This document shows positions 49,508-58,700 of a DNA stretch of 64,000 nucleotides, in pieces; position 1 is the stretch's first letter, and each line of letters starts with the position of its first letter. The DNA is from Clostridiaceae bacterium (GTDB taxonomy: Bacteria > Bacillota_I > Bacilli_A > Erysipelotrichales > Coprobacillaceae): the NCBI GenBank assembly GCA_902363625.1, contig CABJAS010000007.1, positions 196,175 to 260,174 of the forward strand. The letters are read 5' to 3'. The position numbers were made by a program, and so were the translations under genes. The notes under the pieces were generated by a model. It worked only from the letters and a program-made list of their open reading frames with translations, searched no databases and was not told where the DNA came from.

Positions 49508-50779
49508 ATGCCATTAGCAGATAAATTGAGACCGGAAACGATAGATGACATTGTGGGACAAAGCCATCTTTTAGGAGAAGGAAGACCCCTAAGAAAGATC
49601 ATTGAATCAAGACAGATTCCTAATCTGATTTTTTTTGGTCCACCGGGAGTAGGTAAGACAACAGTAGCGAAGATGATCGCAAAATACAGTGATAAGCAGT
49701 ATTATAAATTGAATGGGACAACTGCATCTTTGGCAGATATCAAAGCCATTATGGCGGAATCAGAGAGTATTTATGCTACTCAGGGCATTATTCTCTATTT
49801 GGATGAGATACAGTATTTGAATAAAAAACAGCAGCAGTCTTTATTAGAGTATATCGAAGTTGGAAAAATCACGCTGATTGCTTCGACGACCGAAAATCCT
49901 TATTTTTATGTATATAATGCGTTGCTTAGCCGTAGTGCTGTTTTTGAATTTAAATCTGTCAGTGCAGATGAGCTATTGCCGGCAATTGATCGTGCCTATC
50001 ATCATTTAGAACAAGAAAATGATGTTCATTTTAATATAGAAGAGGATGTAAAATTATATATTGCGAAAACAAGCGGGGGTGATGTAAGAAAAGCCTTAAA
50101 CTCAGTTGAGTTGTCTTATTTTGCCTGTCGCGGTGAAGATCGGGAGATCTTTATTACTAAGGAAGTAGTGGCACAGCTTGTTCAGCATACTGGTATGAAT
50201 TTTGATAAAGACGGGGATCAGCATTATGATTTATTGTCGGGATTACAAAAGTCGATTCGCGGAAGTGATGAAAATGCCGCATTGTTTTATTTAGCGAAAC
50301 TGTTAAATGGCGGAGATCTGCTTTCTCCTTGCCGCCGTTTGCTGGTTATTGCGACGGAGGATATCGGAATGGCATATCCGCAGGCGATTACGATAGTGAA
50401 GGCGTGTGTCGATAGTGCTATTCAATTAGGGCTGCCGGAAGCACAGATACCTTTAGCACAGGCGGTCGTTGTTTTGGCGACTGCTCCGAAATCAAATTCT
50501 GCTTACAGTGCTATTGCAATGGCGATGCAGGATGTAAGCAGTGGAAAAGGAAGTCGTCTGCCTCGATGTATACAAAATGTGCACTATGATGGATTAGGTG
50601 AACAAAAAGGACAGAATTATATTTATCCTCATGATTATGTAAACGATTATGTTCATCAGGTTTATATGCCAGAAGATTTAGTAGGGCATGTTTATTATCA
50701 GCCGTCAAACAATAAGCATGAACAGCAGATCGCTCAATATTGGAAACAAGTAAAAAGTCAGAAGGATCGAAAAAAATAA
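49508..50779 (+). CDS. rarA: replication-associated recombination protein RarA (MgsA)
   Basis: This 423-residue clamp-loader-like AAA+ ATPase starts P-L-A-D-K-L-R-P. Walker A F-G-P-P-G-V-G-K-T-T (about residues 41-50), Walker B I-I-L-Y-L-D-E-I-Q and sensor S-T-T-E-N-P. The C-terminal tetramerisation domain includes R-R-L-L-V-I-A-T-E-D-I-G. It acts at stalled replication forks with SSB. Its TAA overlaps the start of the SDR gene. Confidence 0.95.
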   Translation: MPLADKLRPETIDDIVGQSHLLGEGRPLRKIIESRQIPNLIFFGPPGVGKTTVAKMIAKYSDKQYYKLNGTTASLADIKAIMAESESIYATQGIILYLDEIQYLNKKQQQSLLEYIEVGKITLIASTTENPYFYVYNALLSRSAVFEFKSVSADELLPAIDRAYHHLEQENDVHFNIEEDVKLYIAKTSGGDVRKALNSVELSYFACRGEDREIFITKEVVAQLVQHTGMNFDKDGDQHYDLLSGLQKSIRGSDENAALFYLAKLLNGGDLLSPCRRLLVIATEDIGMAYPQAITIVKACVDSAIQLGLPEAQIPLAQAVVVLATAPKSNSAYSAIAMAMQDVSSGKGSRLPRCIQNVHYDGLGEQKGQNYIYPHDYVNDYVHQVYMPEDLVGHVYYQPSNNKHEQQIAQYWKQVKSQKDRKK

Positions 50780-51519
50780 TGAAGGCAGTTATTACCGGAG
50801 CGAGCAGTGGCTTAGGTGCTGCATTTGCCAGATGGCTGTCGCTGCGTCAGTATACAGTTGTTTTAATCGCACGTCATGAAGAAGATTTACTGCGTTTACA
50901 GGCAAAATTACCAAACAAAAGTGAAATTATCGTTGCCGATCTTACGGACAAGACAGATATTTCTAAAGTCTGTGCTTATTTGCAAGAGGAAAAAGTAGAT
51001 CTGCTCATTAATAATGCAGGGGTAGGCTGCTATGGAGAATTTTGGAAGATACCAGTCGATCAGGAAAAGAAAATGATGGAATTAAATATGCTGGCACCTG
51101 TACTTTTAATGAAAAGCTATATTGCGTATCAAGAAGCTGGGCGGGTTTTGAATGTGGCATCTATTGCCGCCAAGCAGGCAGACCCCCTGATGGCAGGATA
51201 TGGGGCATCTAAAGCATTTTTACTGATGCTGTCTAAAAGCATAAATATAGAACTGGCTTATTCTTCTAAGGATATCTTGATTCAAACCTGTCTGCCGGGA
51301 TCTTTCATCTCTGATTTTGATAAACAGGCTAATATTATGCATTCTTTAGCTAAAGTGGGAAGCGATGACATTGCCGGAAAAATCATGCGGGATGTCTTTA
51401 AGAATAAAAAAATAATTATTCCCGGAACTAAAAATAAAGGGGCATATTATTTAGGGAAAATCATTCCTGAAAGAATAATGAATAAAATCGAATATAAGTT
51501 GCAGAAGAGCAAGGAATAA
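50779..51519 (+). CDS. short-chain dehydrogenase/reductase
   Basis: This 246-residue Rossmann enzyme has T-G-A-S-S-G-L-G (cofactor), N-N-A-G, catalytic Ser in N-V-A-S-I-A and Y-G-A-S-K (Tyr-Lys). It resembles the DltE/YqjQ-like group with a C-terminal basic tail. The substrate is unknown. The start at 50779 overlaps the rarA stop (TAATG); the in-frame upstream ATG lies inside rarA. Confidence 0.9.
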   Translation: MKAVITGASSGLGAAFARWLSLRQYTVVLIARHEEDLLRLQAKLPNKSEIIVADLTDKTDISKVCAYLQEEKVDLLINNAGVGCYGEFWKIPVDQEKKMMELNMLAPVLLMKSYIAYQEAGRVLNVASIAAKQADPLMAGYGASKAFLLMLSKSINIELAYSSKDILIQTCLPGSFISDFDKQANIMHSLAKVGSDDIAGKIMRDVFKNKKIIIPGTKNKGAYYLGKIIPERIMNKIEYKLQKSKE

Positions 51520-51542
51520 TAGGGATATCCTACAAAAAGGAT

Positions 51543-51571
51543 TTGCATTTTATGAATAGGTGTAGTATAGT
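51543..51571 (+). promoter_or_regulatory. promoter of the cold-shock gene
   Basis: TTGCAT (51543-51548), 17 bases, TATAGT (51566-51571). It leaves a leader of about 45 bases before ATG 51623, shorter than the long leaders of some csp genes. Confidence 0.6.
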
Positions 51572-51622
51572 TTAATTGTCGGAAGACATTAGATTATTGA
51601 AAGGTTTAAGGTATTATTGAAA

Positions 51623-51826
51623 ATGGCAACAGGAAAAGTTAAAATGTTTAACAAAGAAAAGGGATTTGGATTCATTATCATGGATGGTGGAGACAAAGAT
51701 GTATTTTTCCATTATTCTCAAATCGTACAAGATGGATTTAAAACTGTAGACGAAGGTCAAGAAGTTGAATTCGAACTTGTTGAGGGAGATAAAGGATTAC
51801 AAGCTCGCAACGTAGTTAAATTATAA
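51623..51826 (+). CDS. csp: cold-shock protein (CspA family)
   Basis: This 67-residue single OB-fold RNA chaperone has RNP1 K-G-F-G-F-I and RNP2 V-F-F-H-Y-S. ATG 51623 is chosen over TTG 51617 because the family starts M-x-T-G-K-V-K. It has its own promoter and terminator and is monocistronic. Confidence 0.95.
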   Translation: MATGKVKMFNKEKGFGFIIMDGGDKDVFFHYSQIVQDGFKTVDEGQEVEFELVEGDKGLQARNVVKL

Positions 51827-51840
51827 TTAACGAAAAGAAG

Positions 51841-51869
51841 GGTGTAAGAGAAATCTTACATCTTTTTTT
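51841..51869 (+). terminator. terminator of the cold-shock gene
   Basis: GGTGTAAGA-GAAA-TCTTACATC, nine pairs including one G-U, then seven T. Confidence 0.85.
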
Positions 51870-51935
51870 GTTTGTTTTCATTTTTTTTCGTCTTTTTTAA
51901 CATTGTATCGTTATATAGAGTGAAGGAGGTTATCA

Positions 51936-52469
51936 ATGAGTTCTAAAATAATAAAACGACTTACTCAAAAAGAGGATCATACATTAGATTCAATGATCCG
52001 TGACTGTTATCCTAAAATATATGGATATGTGTATCGCCGTGTCATGGATGAAGCTTTAGCTAAGGATTTGACTCAGGAAACTTTCTATCATTTTTTTGAA
52101 CATCTTCATCAATATCAGGATCAAGGAAAGCTATTGAATTATTTATATAGAATTGCTCAGCATCTTCTCTATGATTATTTCAAATCAAAAAAAGCAGTGC
52201 CAAGTGAATTAGATGAGTCATTAATCAGTGATCCTGCTTATGACACCCAAGCTATTCTAAAACGTCAGGAAGAAGGCATTATTTTAAGAAAATGGATTGA
52301 GCAGCTGCCTCTTCATCTGCAAGATATCGTCTATCTGCGTTATTATGAGAAAATGAAGTTTAAAGATATTTCAAAAATTACCGGGATTCATATCTCGACA
52401 CTGAAGTCACAAGCAAAATTGGCTGTAGAATTGTTAGAAAAAATGGCTAAAAAGGAGGGCTGGAAATGA
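51936..52469 (+). CDS. ECF-type RNA polymerase sigma factor
   Basis: This 177-residue protein has region 2 (A-L-A-K-D-L-T-Q-E-T-F-Y-H-F-F) and region 4 (L-P-L-H-L-Q-D-I-V-Y-L-R-Y-Y-E-K-M-K-F-K-D-I, then H-I-S-T-L-K-S). It has no region 1 or 3. It probably directs its own operon. It overlaps the next membrane gene by four bases, and the ABC genes follow. Confidence 0.88.
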   Translation: MSSKIIKRLTQKEDHTLDSMIRDCYPKIYGYVYRRVMDEALAKDLTQETFYHFFEHLHQYQDQGKLLNYLYRIAQHLLYDYFKSKKAVPSELDESLISDPAYDTQAILKRQEEGIILRKWIEQLPLHLQDIVYLRYYEKMKFKDISKITGIHISTLKSQAKLAVELLEKMAKKEGWK

Positions 52470-53200
52470 AAAAAACAAAGATAATGTTAGAAAAAATTGA
52501 AATTCCCCCAATCTCAGAGACTGACTTAATAGAGACTATTGAGCACTCCAGACAAATCTTAAACAACATTCAAGTAGTAAAAAAGGAAAGAAATATAGGA
52601 GAGGTTATCAAACGTGTAATCTTTTTATATGGTTGGAAAAGTATCTGTTTACAAGGCTTTTTATCTCTTTTGATTCTTATATTAGGTTGGATTATGATGC
52701 CGAGTGCTGCCAGAATGTTTTCAATGGCATTGCTATGGATGGGGGGCATCATGATGTCAATTGCGGTATCAGCAGAACTGATTCGTTCTGATATTTACCA
52801 AATGTCAGAATTGGAAAGAACATGCGAATATTCCCCTCAGCGCTTACTGATCTGGAAGATGGGATTATTAAGTTTTATTTCCCTTGCCGGACTGATTTTA
52901 GTAGCTTGGATGATGGCAAGTAAAACGAACATAAACTTTTATACCTTGCTTTGCGGCGGGTGCATTCCCTTTTTTGTATTAACCGGTTTAATCCTACAGC
53001 TGCGTTATCATGAAAATCTATTAGCTAATTTTATTTTGCTTTATATCTCTACGATTGGTGTGCTGATAGCGGTTGAAATAAATTATTCAAATCAGATTCT
53101 GCATTTTTTAGATTCTTTTGGCATTATCCTGTTAGTGATTTCTTTTATTTATTGTTTTATGAGTTCACTAAATGCGAATAAATGGAGGTATGGAAAATGA
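52466..53200 (+). CDS. six-helix membrane protein, probable anti-sigma partner
   Basis: This 244-residue protein has a cytoplasmic N-terminal helix (about residues 1-50) followed by six membrane helices (about 60-85, 88-105, 125-145, 155-172, 180-200, 210-235). A soluble N-terminus on a membrane protein encoded directly after an ECF sigma gene is the usual anti-sigma layout. No anti-sigma domain motif is visible, so this is inferred from position. It overlaps both neighbours by four bases. Confidence 0.55.
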   Translation: MKKTKIMLEKIEIPPISETDLIETIEHSRQILNNIQVVKKERNIGEVIKRVIFLYGWKSICLQGFLSLLILILGWIMMPSAARMFSMALLWMGGIMMSIAVSAELIRSDIYQMSELERTCEYSPQRLLIWKMGLLSFISLAGLILVAWMMASKTNINFYTLLCGGCIPFFVLTGLILQLRYHENLLANFILLYISTIGVLIAVEINYSNQILHFLDSFGIILLVISFIYCFMSSLNANKWRYGK

Positions 53201-54315
53201 AAAATCTAATAAGGGGAGAACTGAAAAAGTTTTTACACCCGCTGTCTCATCGTATTATTATTGTATTTTTACTGATTCTGCCGATCCTTCTGCTTTTGGT
53301 ATTTCAGTATAGTGATCAGCACAGTAAAGTGCTTTTTGATGGAAAATGGGTGTCTTTAGCTGAAGGAAAGCAGTCCGCTGATGAAATCCGAAAGGATTTA
53401 GCCGGAACAATCGATGAAAGCTGGCTATCAAAGGCAGAAACAATGCTTAATGACGCCGCAGAAAGCGATTTAACGCAAATGGATATGAAATATCAAGCTA
53501 TATCTAATGCGTACTGGCTGGGAGAATATACCTATAATAATTTTGAAGCAAATAAACACAACATTACAACTCCGGATATCATAAAAGCTGATTTAGAAAA
53601 AAATTTACCGGTCTATGGACCCTATGAAGGATGGCTCATGCGTATGGAAGCTTTTAAATACTGTGCGATAATATATATCATCAGCTGTTTATATTTGTTT
53701 AGTGATTTATTTAATCAAGAAGATGCTGTCGGAATCATGGATATGCTGAAAAGCTCACGGATGGGCAGGAAACCATTAGCCATGGCTAAAATCACTGTTG
53801 CAGTGACGATGGGACTGGCAGTCGGAGGGCTGATGTATGGCATATTGGCAGTGAGCAGCTCCTTTATGCTTAATTTACAAGGGAGTGATACAACCGTCAT
53901 GATGTTTGAAGGGGCATTTCAAATCTACAATTTCACTAAAATTAATCAGCAAGCTTTCTTATTGATGATGTGCGGTGGGTTGATCTGTACAATTATCGCA
54001 AGCTTTTTATCAACCGTTATGAAAAAACCATTTGCCAGTTTAGCAGGAAGCATTCTCTTTTATGCCGGCCCCAGCTTAATCACAATTCACTTTTTTAACA
54101 CAACATGGAATGTTTTGTTTCCATCAAGCTTTTTAAATTTTCAAGCATTGAAACAGCTTATGCATTTTTCATGGGTGCAGATTAATACCCGGTTCTATCA
54201 CCGTACAAGTGCGATTGCGCTGATTTGGGGTGTGATGCTTCTCTTACTTATTGCCGGGACTTTCTATATGCATTGTAGAAATAAAAAGAATTATATTACA
54301 AAAGGATGGAGATAA
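53197..54315 (+). CDS. ABC-2 type permease
   Basis: This 372-residue protein has a first helix (about 18-38), an extracellular stretch of about 120 residues (N-Y-A-Y-rich), then about five helices (150-170, 195-220, 245-270, 285-300, 340-360). This is the layout of ABC-2 permeases of the bacitracin/lantibiotic exporter type. ATG 53197 overlaps the previous stop (ATGA). It pairs with the ATPase and the second permease encoded downstream. Confidence 0.82.
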   Translation: MKNLIRGELKKFLHPLSHRIIIVFLLILPILLLLVFQYSDQHSKVLFDGKWVSLAEGKQSADEIRKDLAGTIDESWLSKAETMLNDAAESDLTQMDMKYQAISNAYWLGEYTYNNFEANKHNITTPDIIKADLEKNLPVYGPYEGWLMRMEAFKYCAIIYIISCLYLFSDLFNQEDAVGIMDMLKSSRMGRKPLAMAKITVAVTMGLAVGGLMYGILAVSSSFMLNLQGSDTTVMMFEGAFQIYNFTKINQQAFLLMMCGGLICTIIASFLSTVMKKPFASLAGSILFYAGPSLITIHFFNTTWNVLFPSSFLNFQALKQLMHFSWVQINTRFYHRTSAIALIWGVMLLLLIAGTFYMHCRNKKNYITKGWR

Positions 54316-54318
54316 TCA

Positions 54319-55185
54319 ATGAAACTTAAACTAGAAAATATAACCAAACAATATGGACGTACACTCGCTGTTGATCATTTAAATGCGACGTTATCTCCCG
54401 GAATTATTGGATTGTTGGGAGCAAACGGAAGTGGTAAAACTACTTTGCTGCGAATTATTGTCGGAGTCTTGATGCAGGATGAGGGCAATGTCTATTTTGG
54501 TGATATTAACATTGAAAATAAAAAAGAGGAATATCTTTCACAAATAGGCTATATGCCACAGCATTTAGGTATGTATCCAACGTTTAGAGTGGATGAATTT
54601 CTGCATTATATGGGAGCAATCAAAGGATTAACCAAAGCTTATACAGAAAAAAGAATTAATGAACTTTTACCAAAGCTGCATTTAGAAAATGAACGCAAAA
54701 AGAAAGTAAAGGCATTGTCCGGAGGAATGCGTCAGCGTTTAGGCATTGCTCAGGCTTTACTAAATGATCCTGCATTTTTAATCTTAGATGAACCGACAGC
54801 AGGGTTAGATCCAAAAGAAAGAAATCAGTTTTCAAGATTATTATCTGAGTTATCAAGAGAAAAAATTATTTTGCTTTCTACACATATCGTCAGTGATGTC
54901 GAAGCCATTGCAGATAAAATCATGATCATGAAAAAAGGCAGTGTCTTAGCTTATGATACTCCGCAGATCTTACTAAATACTATTGAAGGCATGGTCAAGG
55001 AATGCCTTGTCACAGCTGAACAGTTAAAACAATGGCAGTCTCAGTATGTAATCTGTTCACAAAAAACAAGACCAGACGGCATTATGATTCGTTATATTGA
55101 TAAAGAAAACAAAGGAGCAGGAGACATTGTTGAAGCAACCCTAAATGATTTATATTTATATTTTTTTGAGGAGGAAAACGAATGA
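54319..55185 (+). CDS. ABC transporter ATP-binding protein
   Basis: This 288-residue ATPase has Walker A G-A-N-G-S-G-K-T-T, a signature L-S-G-G-M-R-Q-R, Walker B F-L-I-L-D-E-P-T-A-G-L-D and switch His in L-S-T-H. The C-terminal region after residue 220 is the variable domain of drug-type ATPases. It follows the first permease gene by three bases and overlaps the second by four, so all are co-translated. Confidence 0.92.
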   Translation: MKLKLENITKQYGRTLAVDHLNATLSPGIIGLLGANGSGKTTLLRIIVGVLMQDEGNVYFGDINIENKKEEYLSQIGYMPQHLGMYPTFRVDEFLHYMGAIKGLTKAYTEKRINELLPKLHLENERKKKVKALSGGMRQRLGIAQALLNDPAFLILDEPTAGLDPKERNQFSRLLSELSREKIILLSTHIVSDVEAIADKIMIMKKGSVLAYDTPQILLNTIEGMVKECLVTAEQLKQWQSQYVICSQKTRPDGIMIRYIDKENKGAGDIVEATLNDLYLYFFEEENE

Positions 55186-56522
55186 GACTCTTTCTATATG
55201 AATGTAAGAAAATAATATGTTCTAAAATTAATTTTCTGGTATTGATTATTTTTTGTTTGATTTCTGTTTGGACATTCAATGTCAACGTTAAAAATGATGC
55301 TCCTTCAATTATCCAGCTAAACTATTATGATCAAGGGCAGTTAATGAGCAAAAAAGACGTGTTAAAAGAAATTGCCTTAGCTAAACAGCAATGGACAGGA
55401 GCGATGGATGAATCTTGGTGGGAAAGATTGCAGCAAGCCTTTATTGAAAGCGAAATGCGCAGCAATGAAAAGCTGTTTGATGTAGAAAAAATGAATCAGC
55501 TTTATGGTCCGGGCTGGAATTTAGACTATGCATTAAATCGTCAAGATTATACAATGGCGACAGATAGTGAAGCAAAAGAGGGGAAAAAACAGCTGATCTT
55601 AAGAGAAAGATCTCTCCCATCAACAAAAGAGGACATTGCGAAAGATGTTGCATGGGATATTTATATGAACTATGCGGAAATTGTCTTAAAAAATAAACCA
55701 TGGAACAGCGAAGATGGGACGTATGGAGTGATGTACAGCGGATTAAGCGGCGAAGAGACACCATCACCGGTTTATTCTTCTACAAAACTTAGCAAAGTGG
55801 AAATTTTAATGCTGAAAGAAAAGATGAATTCGATTGATACCTTCTATTATGGTGATACAAAAAGCTGGGGAAGTTTGCTTAGCACTTTAGGGGTTTCGGG
55901 GATTTTACTAATGATTTGGGTTTTACTGATCTCAACAGATGTAGTGAATAAAGAAAGAAAAAATCAAATGCTGGAAATACAGCGCACCTGTGTAAACGGC
56001 AAATCACGCTTAATTATTTCTAAAATGGGAGCTGTTCTTGTCAGCAGCATCATTGGATTTATAGTAATGATTGGCGGGGTTTCTCTCTATGCTTTATTGA
56101 CAGGGGGAATCGGTGATGCCTCCGTCAGTGTTATCGAGGGTATCTTTATGGTCTCTATCTTTAATTTCGGTCAGGCTTATTTTATTGGGGTGATGTGTAT
56201 CCTGCTTGGTGCTTTAACAACAGCTATGATCGGCTGTCTTGTATCGACTTTTATTAAATCCACCTATCGATCTTTGGCACTGACAGTGATTGTCATGTAT
56301 ATCGTACCTACTTTATTCAATGTTTTTGGGAATATTAAGAATCTGATACCTGTTAATTTCATGAGTATCAGCAATGTTTCGGTAAGAAATTTTACGACGA
56401 TGTTTTTAGGCAAGCCATATTATTTGTATCAGCTATTGCCAATGATTTGGATCCCGATCTGTATTCTTATTGTTGTTATTGTTAGATTCAAATATAATTC
56501 AAAGTCATATCCTATTGTTTAA
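55182..56522 (+). CDS. ABC-2 type permease with large extracellular domain
   Basis: This 446-residue protein has a helix at 15-33, a long outer domain (about 35-225), and six helices after residue 230. It resembles the permease encoded upstream in layout; both share a W-x-x-x-M-D-E-S-W/I-D-E-S-W segment early in the outer domain, so they are probably paralogous half-transporters. It is the last gene of the sigma/ABC operon. Confidence 0.85.
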   Translation: MRLFLYECKKIICSKINFLVLIIFCLISVWTFNVNVKNDAPSIIQLNYYDQGQLMSKKDVLKEIALAKQQWTGAMDESWWERLQQAFIESEMRSNEKLFDVEKMNQLYGPGWNLDYALNRQDYTMATDSEAKEGKKQLILRERSLPSTKEDIAKDVAWDIYMNYAEIVLKNKPWNSEDGTYGVMYSGLSGEETPSPVYSSTKLSKVEILMLKEKMNSIDTFYYGDTKSWGSLLSTLGVSGILLMIWVLLISTDVVNKERKNQMLEIQRTCVNGKSRLIISKMGAVLVSSIIGFIVMIGGVSLYALLTGGIGDASVSVIEGIFMVSIFNFGQAYFIGVMCILLGALTTAMIGCLVSTFIKSTYRSLALTVIVMYIVPTLFNVFGNIKNLIPVNFMSISNVSVRNFTTMFLGKPYYLYQLLPMIWIPICILIVVIVRFKYNSKSYPIV

Positions 56523-56557
56523 TGCTCGTTAATGAATTGAAAAATGAATAGGGAATA

Positions 56558-56635
56558 GAAAAAAGGAGTCATTTTGAAGTGAACCTCAGCTAAAGACAGC
56601 TTTAGAGATTCATTATAAAAAGAAGACTCCTTTTT
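56558..56635 (+). terminator. long branched terminator of the sigma/ABC operon
   Basis: AAAAGGAGTC (56561-56570) pairs with GACTCCTTTT (56625-56634). An inner CTAAAG-ACA-GCTTTAG hairpin sits in the loop. Total about 78 bases, unusual for a terminator. It may also serve the convergent S-component gene. Confidence 0.6.
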
Positions 56636-56646
56636 AGGTTAATTGT

Positions 56647-57222
56647 TTATTGAATCAATGATTTTATTTTAGAATTTTTAGACAAAGCTAAATAAAGCAC
56701 TGTCGCAATAATAACAGAAGTTACTGCATTAAATAGGGTAACCCCGCCCATCCATGTGGCTAGAATCTTAGCTGCATTGGCATCCGCTCCTAATAAGAAA
56801 CGATTATATAAAAATGAAACGATCGGTTCAAAGATCACATTAAATCCCATTCCGGCAGAGGCGGCAAGGATTGTCCATTTTAAGGTATAAGATTTGTCGC
56901 TGCTTTTAGAAAGCTTGGCAATCTTATGAGCAACCAGACCGGTAATTAAACCGATACAAAGCTTTAAAATAAATGTTTTTGGCGCGGACATGATATAGAG
57001 TGGATTGAACAAGTCTCCTAATGTCATACCGACAGCTCCTGCTAATCCGCCATAAAATCCCCCTAACAATAAAGCTCCCAGAACGCAGAAGGCATTACCG
57101 AAATGAATCGCAACAGCTCCCGTTGGCAGTGGAATATCAATCTTTAGATATTGAAAGCCAATATAGCAAAGTGCAGCCATTAAAGCTGTTAACGATAATC
57201 GAAGTACTGAATTTGATTTCAT
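56647..57222 (-). CDS. ECF transporter S component, probably for vitamin B6 (PdxU-like)
   Basis: This 191-residue protein has six helices and the S-component pattern: S-L-T-A-L-M-A-A-L-C near the N-terminus, A-I-H-F-G-N-A-F and G-A-L-L-L-G-G-F-Y-G-G-L-A-G-A. It delivers a vitamin to a shared EcfAAT module. The gene is divergent from a PdxR-type regulator whose family controls vitamin B6 genes, so pyridoxine or pyridoxal is the inferred substrate. Confidence 0.75.
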   Translation of the reverse strand: MKSNSVLRLSLTALMAALCYIGFQYLKIDIPLPTGAVAIHFGNAFCVLGALLLGGFYGGLAGAVGMTLGDLFNPLYIMSAPKTFILKLCIGLITGLVAHKIAKLSKSSDKSYTLKWTILAASAGMGFNVIFEPIVSFLYNRFLLGADANAAKILATWMGGVTLFNAVTSVIIATVLYLALSKNSKIKSLIQ

Positions 57223-57249
57223 ACTATTTCCCCCTTAATGAATGTATGC

Positions 57250-57289
57250 TATAATTAAAGCACTAAATTGTGTATATTAAAATACACAA
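57250..57289. promoter_or_regulatory. -10 element and palindromic operator between S component and PdxR genes
   Basis: Extended -10 TGCTATAAT (57247-57255) for pdxR, followed by TTGTGTAT-ATTAAA-ATACACAA (57268-57289), a perfect 8-6-8 inverted repeat just after the start site. It is a candidate PdxR site controlling both directions. Confidence 0.6.
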
Positions 57290-57315
57290 AAATAATAAAA
57301 TTAAAGGGGACAGAT

Positions 57316-58623
57316 ATGAGCAAATATGAATCTTTATATAAACGTTTGCGACAGGATATCTTAGATGGGAAGTATCGCTATAAAGAAAAGCTGCCATCTA
57401 TTAGAGAGATGGAGAAGAATACTGGCTTGTCACGAACGACCATCGAGGCAGCTTATGGACAGCTGTTAGTGGAGGGATATATCCTTTCACGTCATAAAAG
57501 CGGCTATTTTGTAGATGTAGATCTTAAACAAAAACAGGAAATGGCTATTTTGAAACAGCCTCATATACCTAGCTTAAGAGTACATTATGAGTATGACTTT
57601 AGTGGCGGGGCGGTGGATCCTTCGTCTTTCAATATGGAATTATGGAAGAAATACATCCGTCAAGCTTTACAAGAGCAGGAAAGCTTGTATGAATACGGAC
57701 AGCAGCAAGGAGAATTGGTATTAAGACAGGCATTATGCCGCTATACATCGATGTACCGCGGCGTTCATGCAGGGGAAGAGCAGATGATCATCGGCTCTGG
57801 TTTTCAGTCCTTGCTGACGATTCTTTGCGGTCTGTTAAAGAATGTGAAACGAGTAGGAATGCCAAGAAGCGGCTTTTTACATGCACAGATGATTTTCAGT
57901 GATTTTAATATTGAGACTATTATGCTGGAAGAAGATGAAGACGGCATTATAATGGAATCTTTGCATCATGTCGATATTGACTTTCTTTACTTAAACACCT
58001 CTTCTGCCGGACAAAAAGCGGGCGCATTGCCCATCTCACGCCGTCTGCAGATTATTGAATATGCCAAAAATCATTCTATTTTTATTATAGAAGATGATCA
58101 TAACGGGGAGCTGCGCTACAGTGCAAAGCCAGTTCCTGCTATGCAGGGACAAGATCCACAACATATTATCTATATTGGATCATTTTCTAAGCTGATGGTT
58201 CCTTCTTTGCGTATTGCCTATATGGTCTTACCCCTTTCTTTATTAGATAAATATAGTATAAAAAGAGACTTTTACCATCAGAATGTATCTAAACTCGAGC
58301 AGCTTGCCTTAGCTTATTTTATTGAAGAAGGACAGCTAATCCGCCAGTTAAAAAGACTTCGCCGTTTATACAGTAAAAAAAGCCGTATATTAATCGATAG
58401 TCTGAATCTTTATTTTAACCATCCTCAGTTGCAGCTTGAAGAGACCGCTTTGCGTGTACGCATTACTTTTTGTCAGCTGATAGATACAGAACTTATTTTA
58501 AAGAAAGCACATGAGAAAGGAATTGACTTGCAATTTCAGCAGCAACAGTGCCTTTTATCCTTTTCCAGCATATCCTTAGACAAGATAGAAGAGGGGATCA
58601 GACTATTATCTAAAGTTTTCTAA
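57316..58623 (+). CDS. pdxR: MocR/PdxR-type transcriptional regulator
   Basis: This 435-residue protein has an N-terminal GntR winged helix (residues 8-75: Y-K-E-K-L-P-S-I-R-E-M-E, T-G-L-S-R-T-T-I) fused to an aminotransferase-like domain (about 95-430). The PLP Lys is expected in Y-I-G-S-F-S-K-L. Such PdxR proteins sense PLP and control vitamin B6 synthesis or uptake genes; naming here is inferred from domain layout and the adjacent S component. ATG 57316 follows AAAGGGG. Confidence 0.82.
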   Translation: MSKYESLYKRLRQDILDGKYRYKEKLPSIREMEKNTGLSRTTIEAAYGQLLVEGYILSRHKSGYFVDVDLKQKQEMAILKQPHIPSLRVHYEYDFSGGAVDPSSFNMELWKKYIRQALQEQESLYEYGQQQGELVLRQALCRYTSMYRGVHAGEEQMIIGSGFQSLLTILCGLLKNVKRVGMPRSGFLHAQMIFSDFNIETIMLEEDEDGIIMESLHHVDIDFLYLNTSSAGQKAGALPISRRLQIIEYAKNHSIFIIEDDHNGELRYSAKPVPAMQGQDPQHIIYIGSFSKLMVPSLRIAYMVLPLSLLDKYSIKRDFYHQNVSKLEQLALAYFIEEGQLIRQLKRLRRLYSKKSRILIDSLNLYFNHPQLQLEETALRVRITFCQLIDTELILKKAHEKGIDLQFQQQQCLLSFSSISLDKIEEGIRLLSKVF

Positions 58624-58650
58624 TCGTTATTTGTCAGTATATATGAAAAA

Positions 58651-58692
58651 AAAGGAGATCACGCTTTAATAAAATGTGAGTCTCCATTTTTG
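58651..58692. terminator. terminator between pdxR and the PFK gene
   Basis: GGAGATCAC pairs with GTGAGTCTCC (one bulge), followed by ATTTTT. It is bidirectional for the converging genes. Confidence 0.65.
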
Positions 58693-58700
58693 TAATATTT

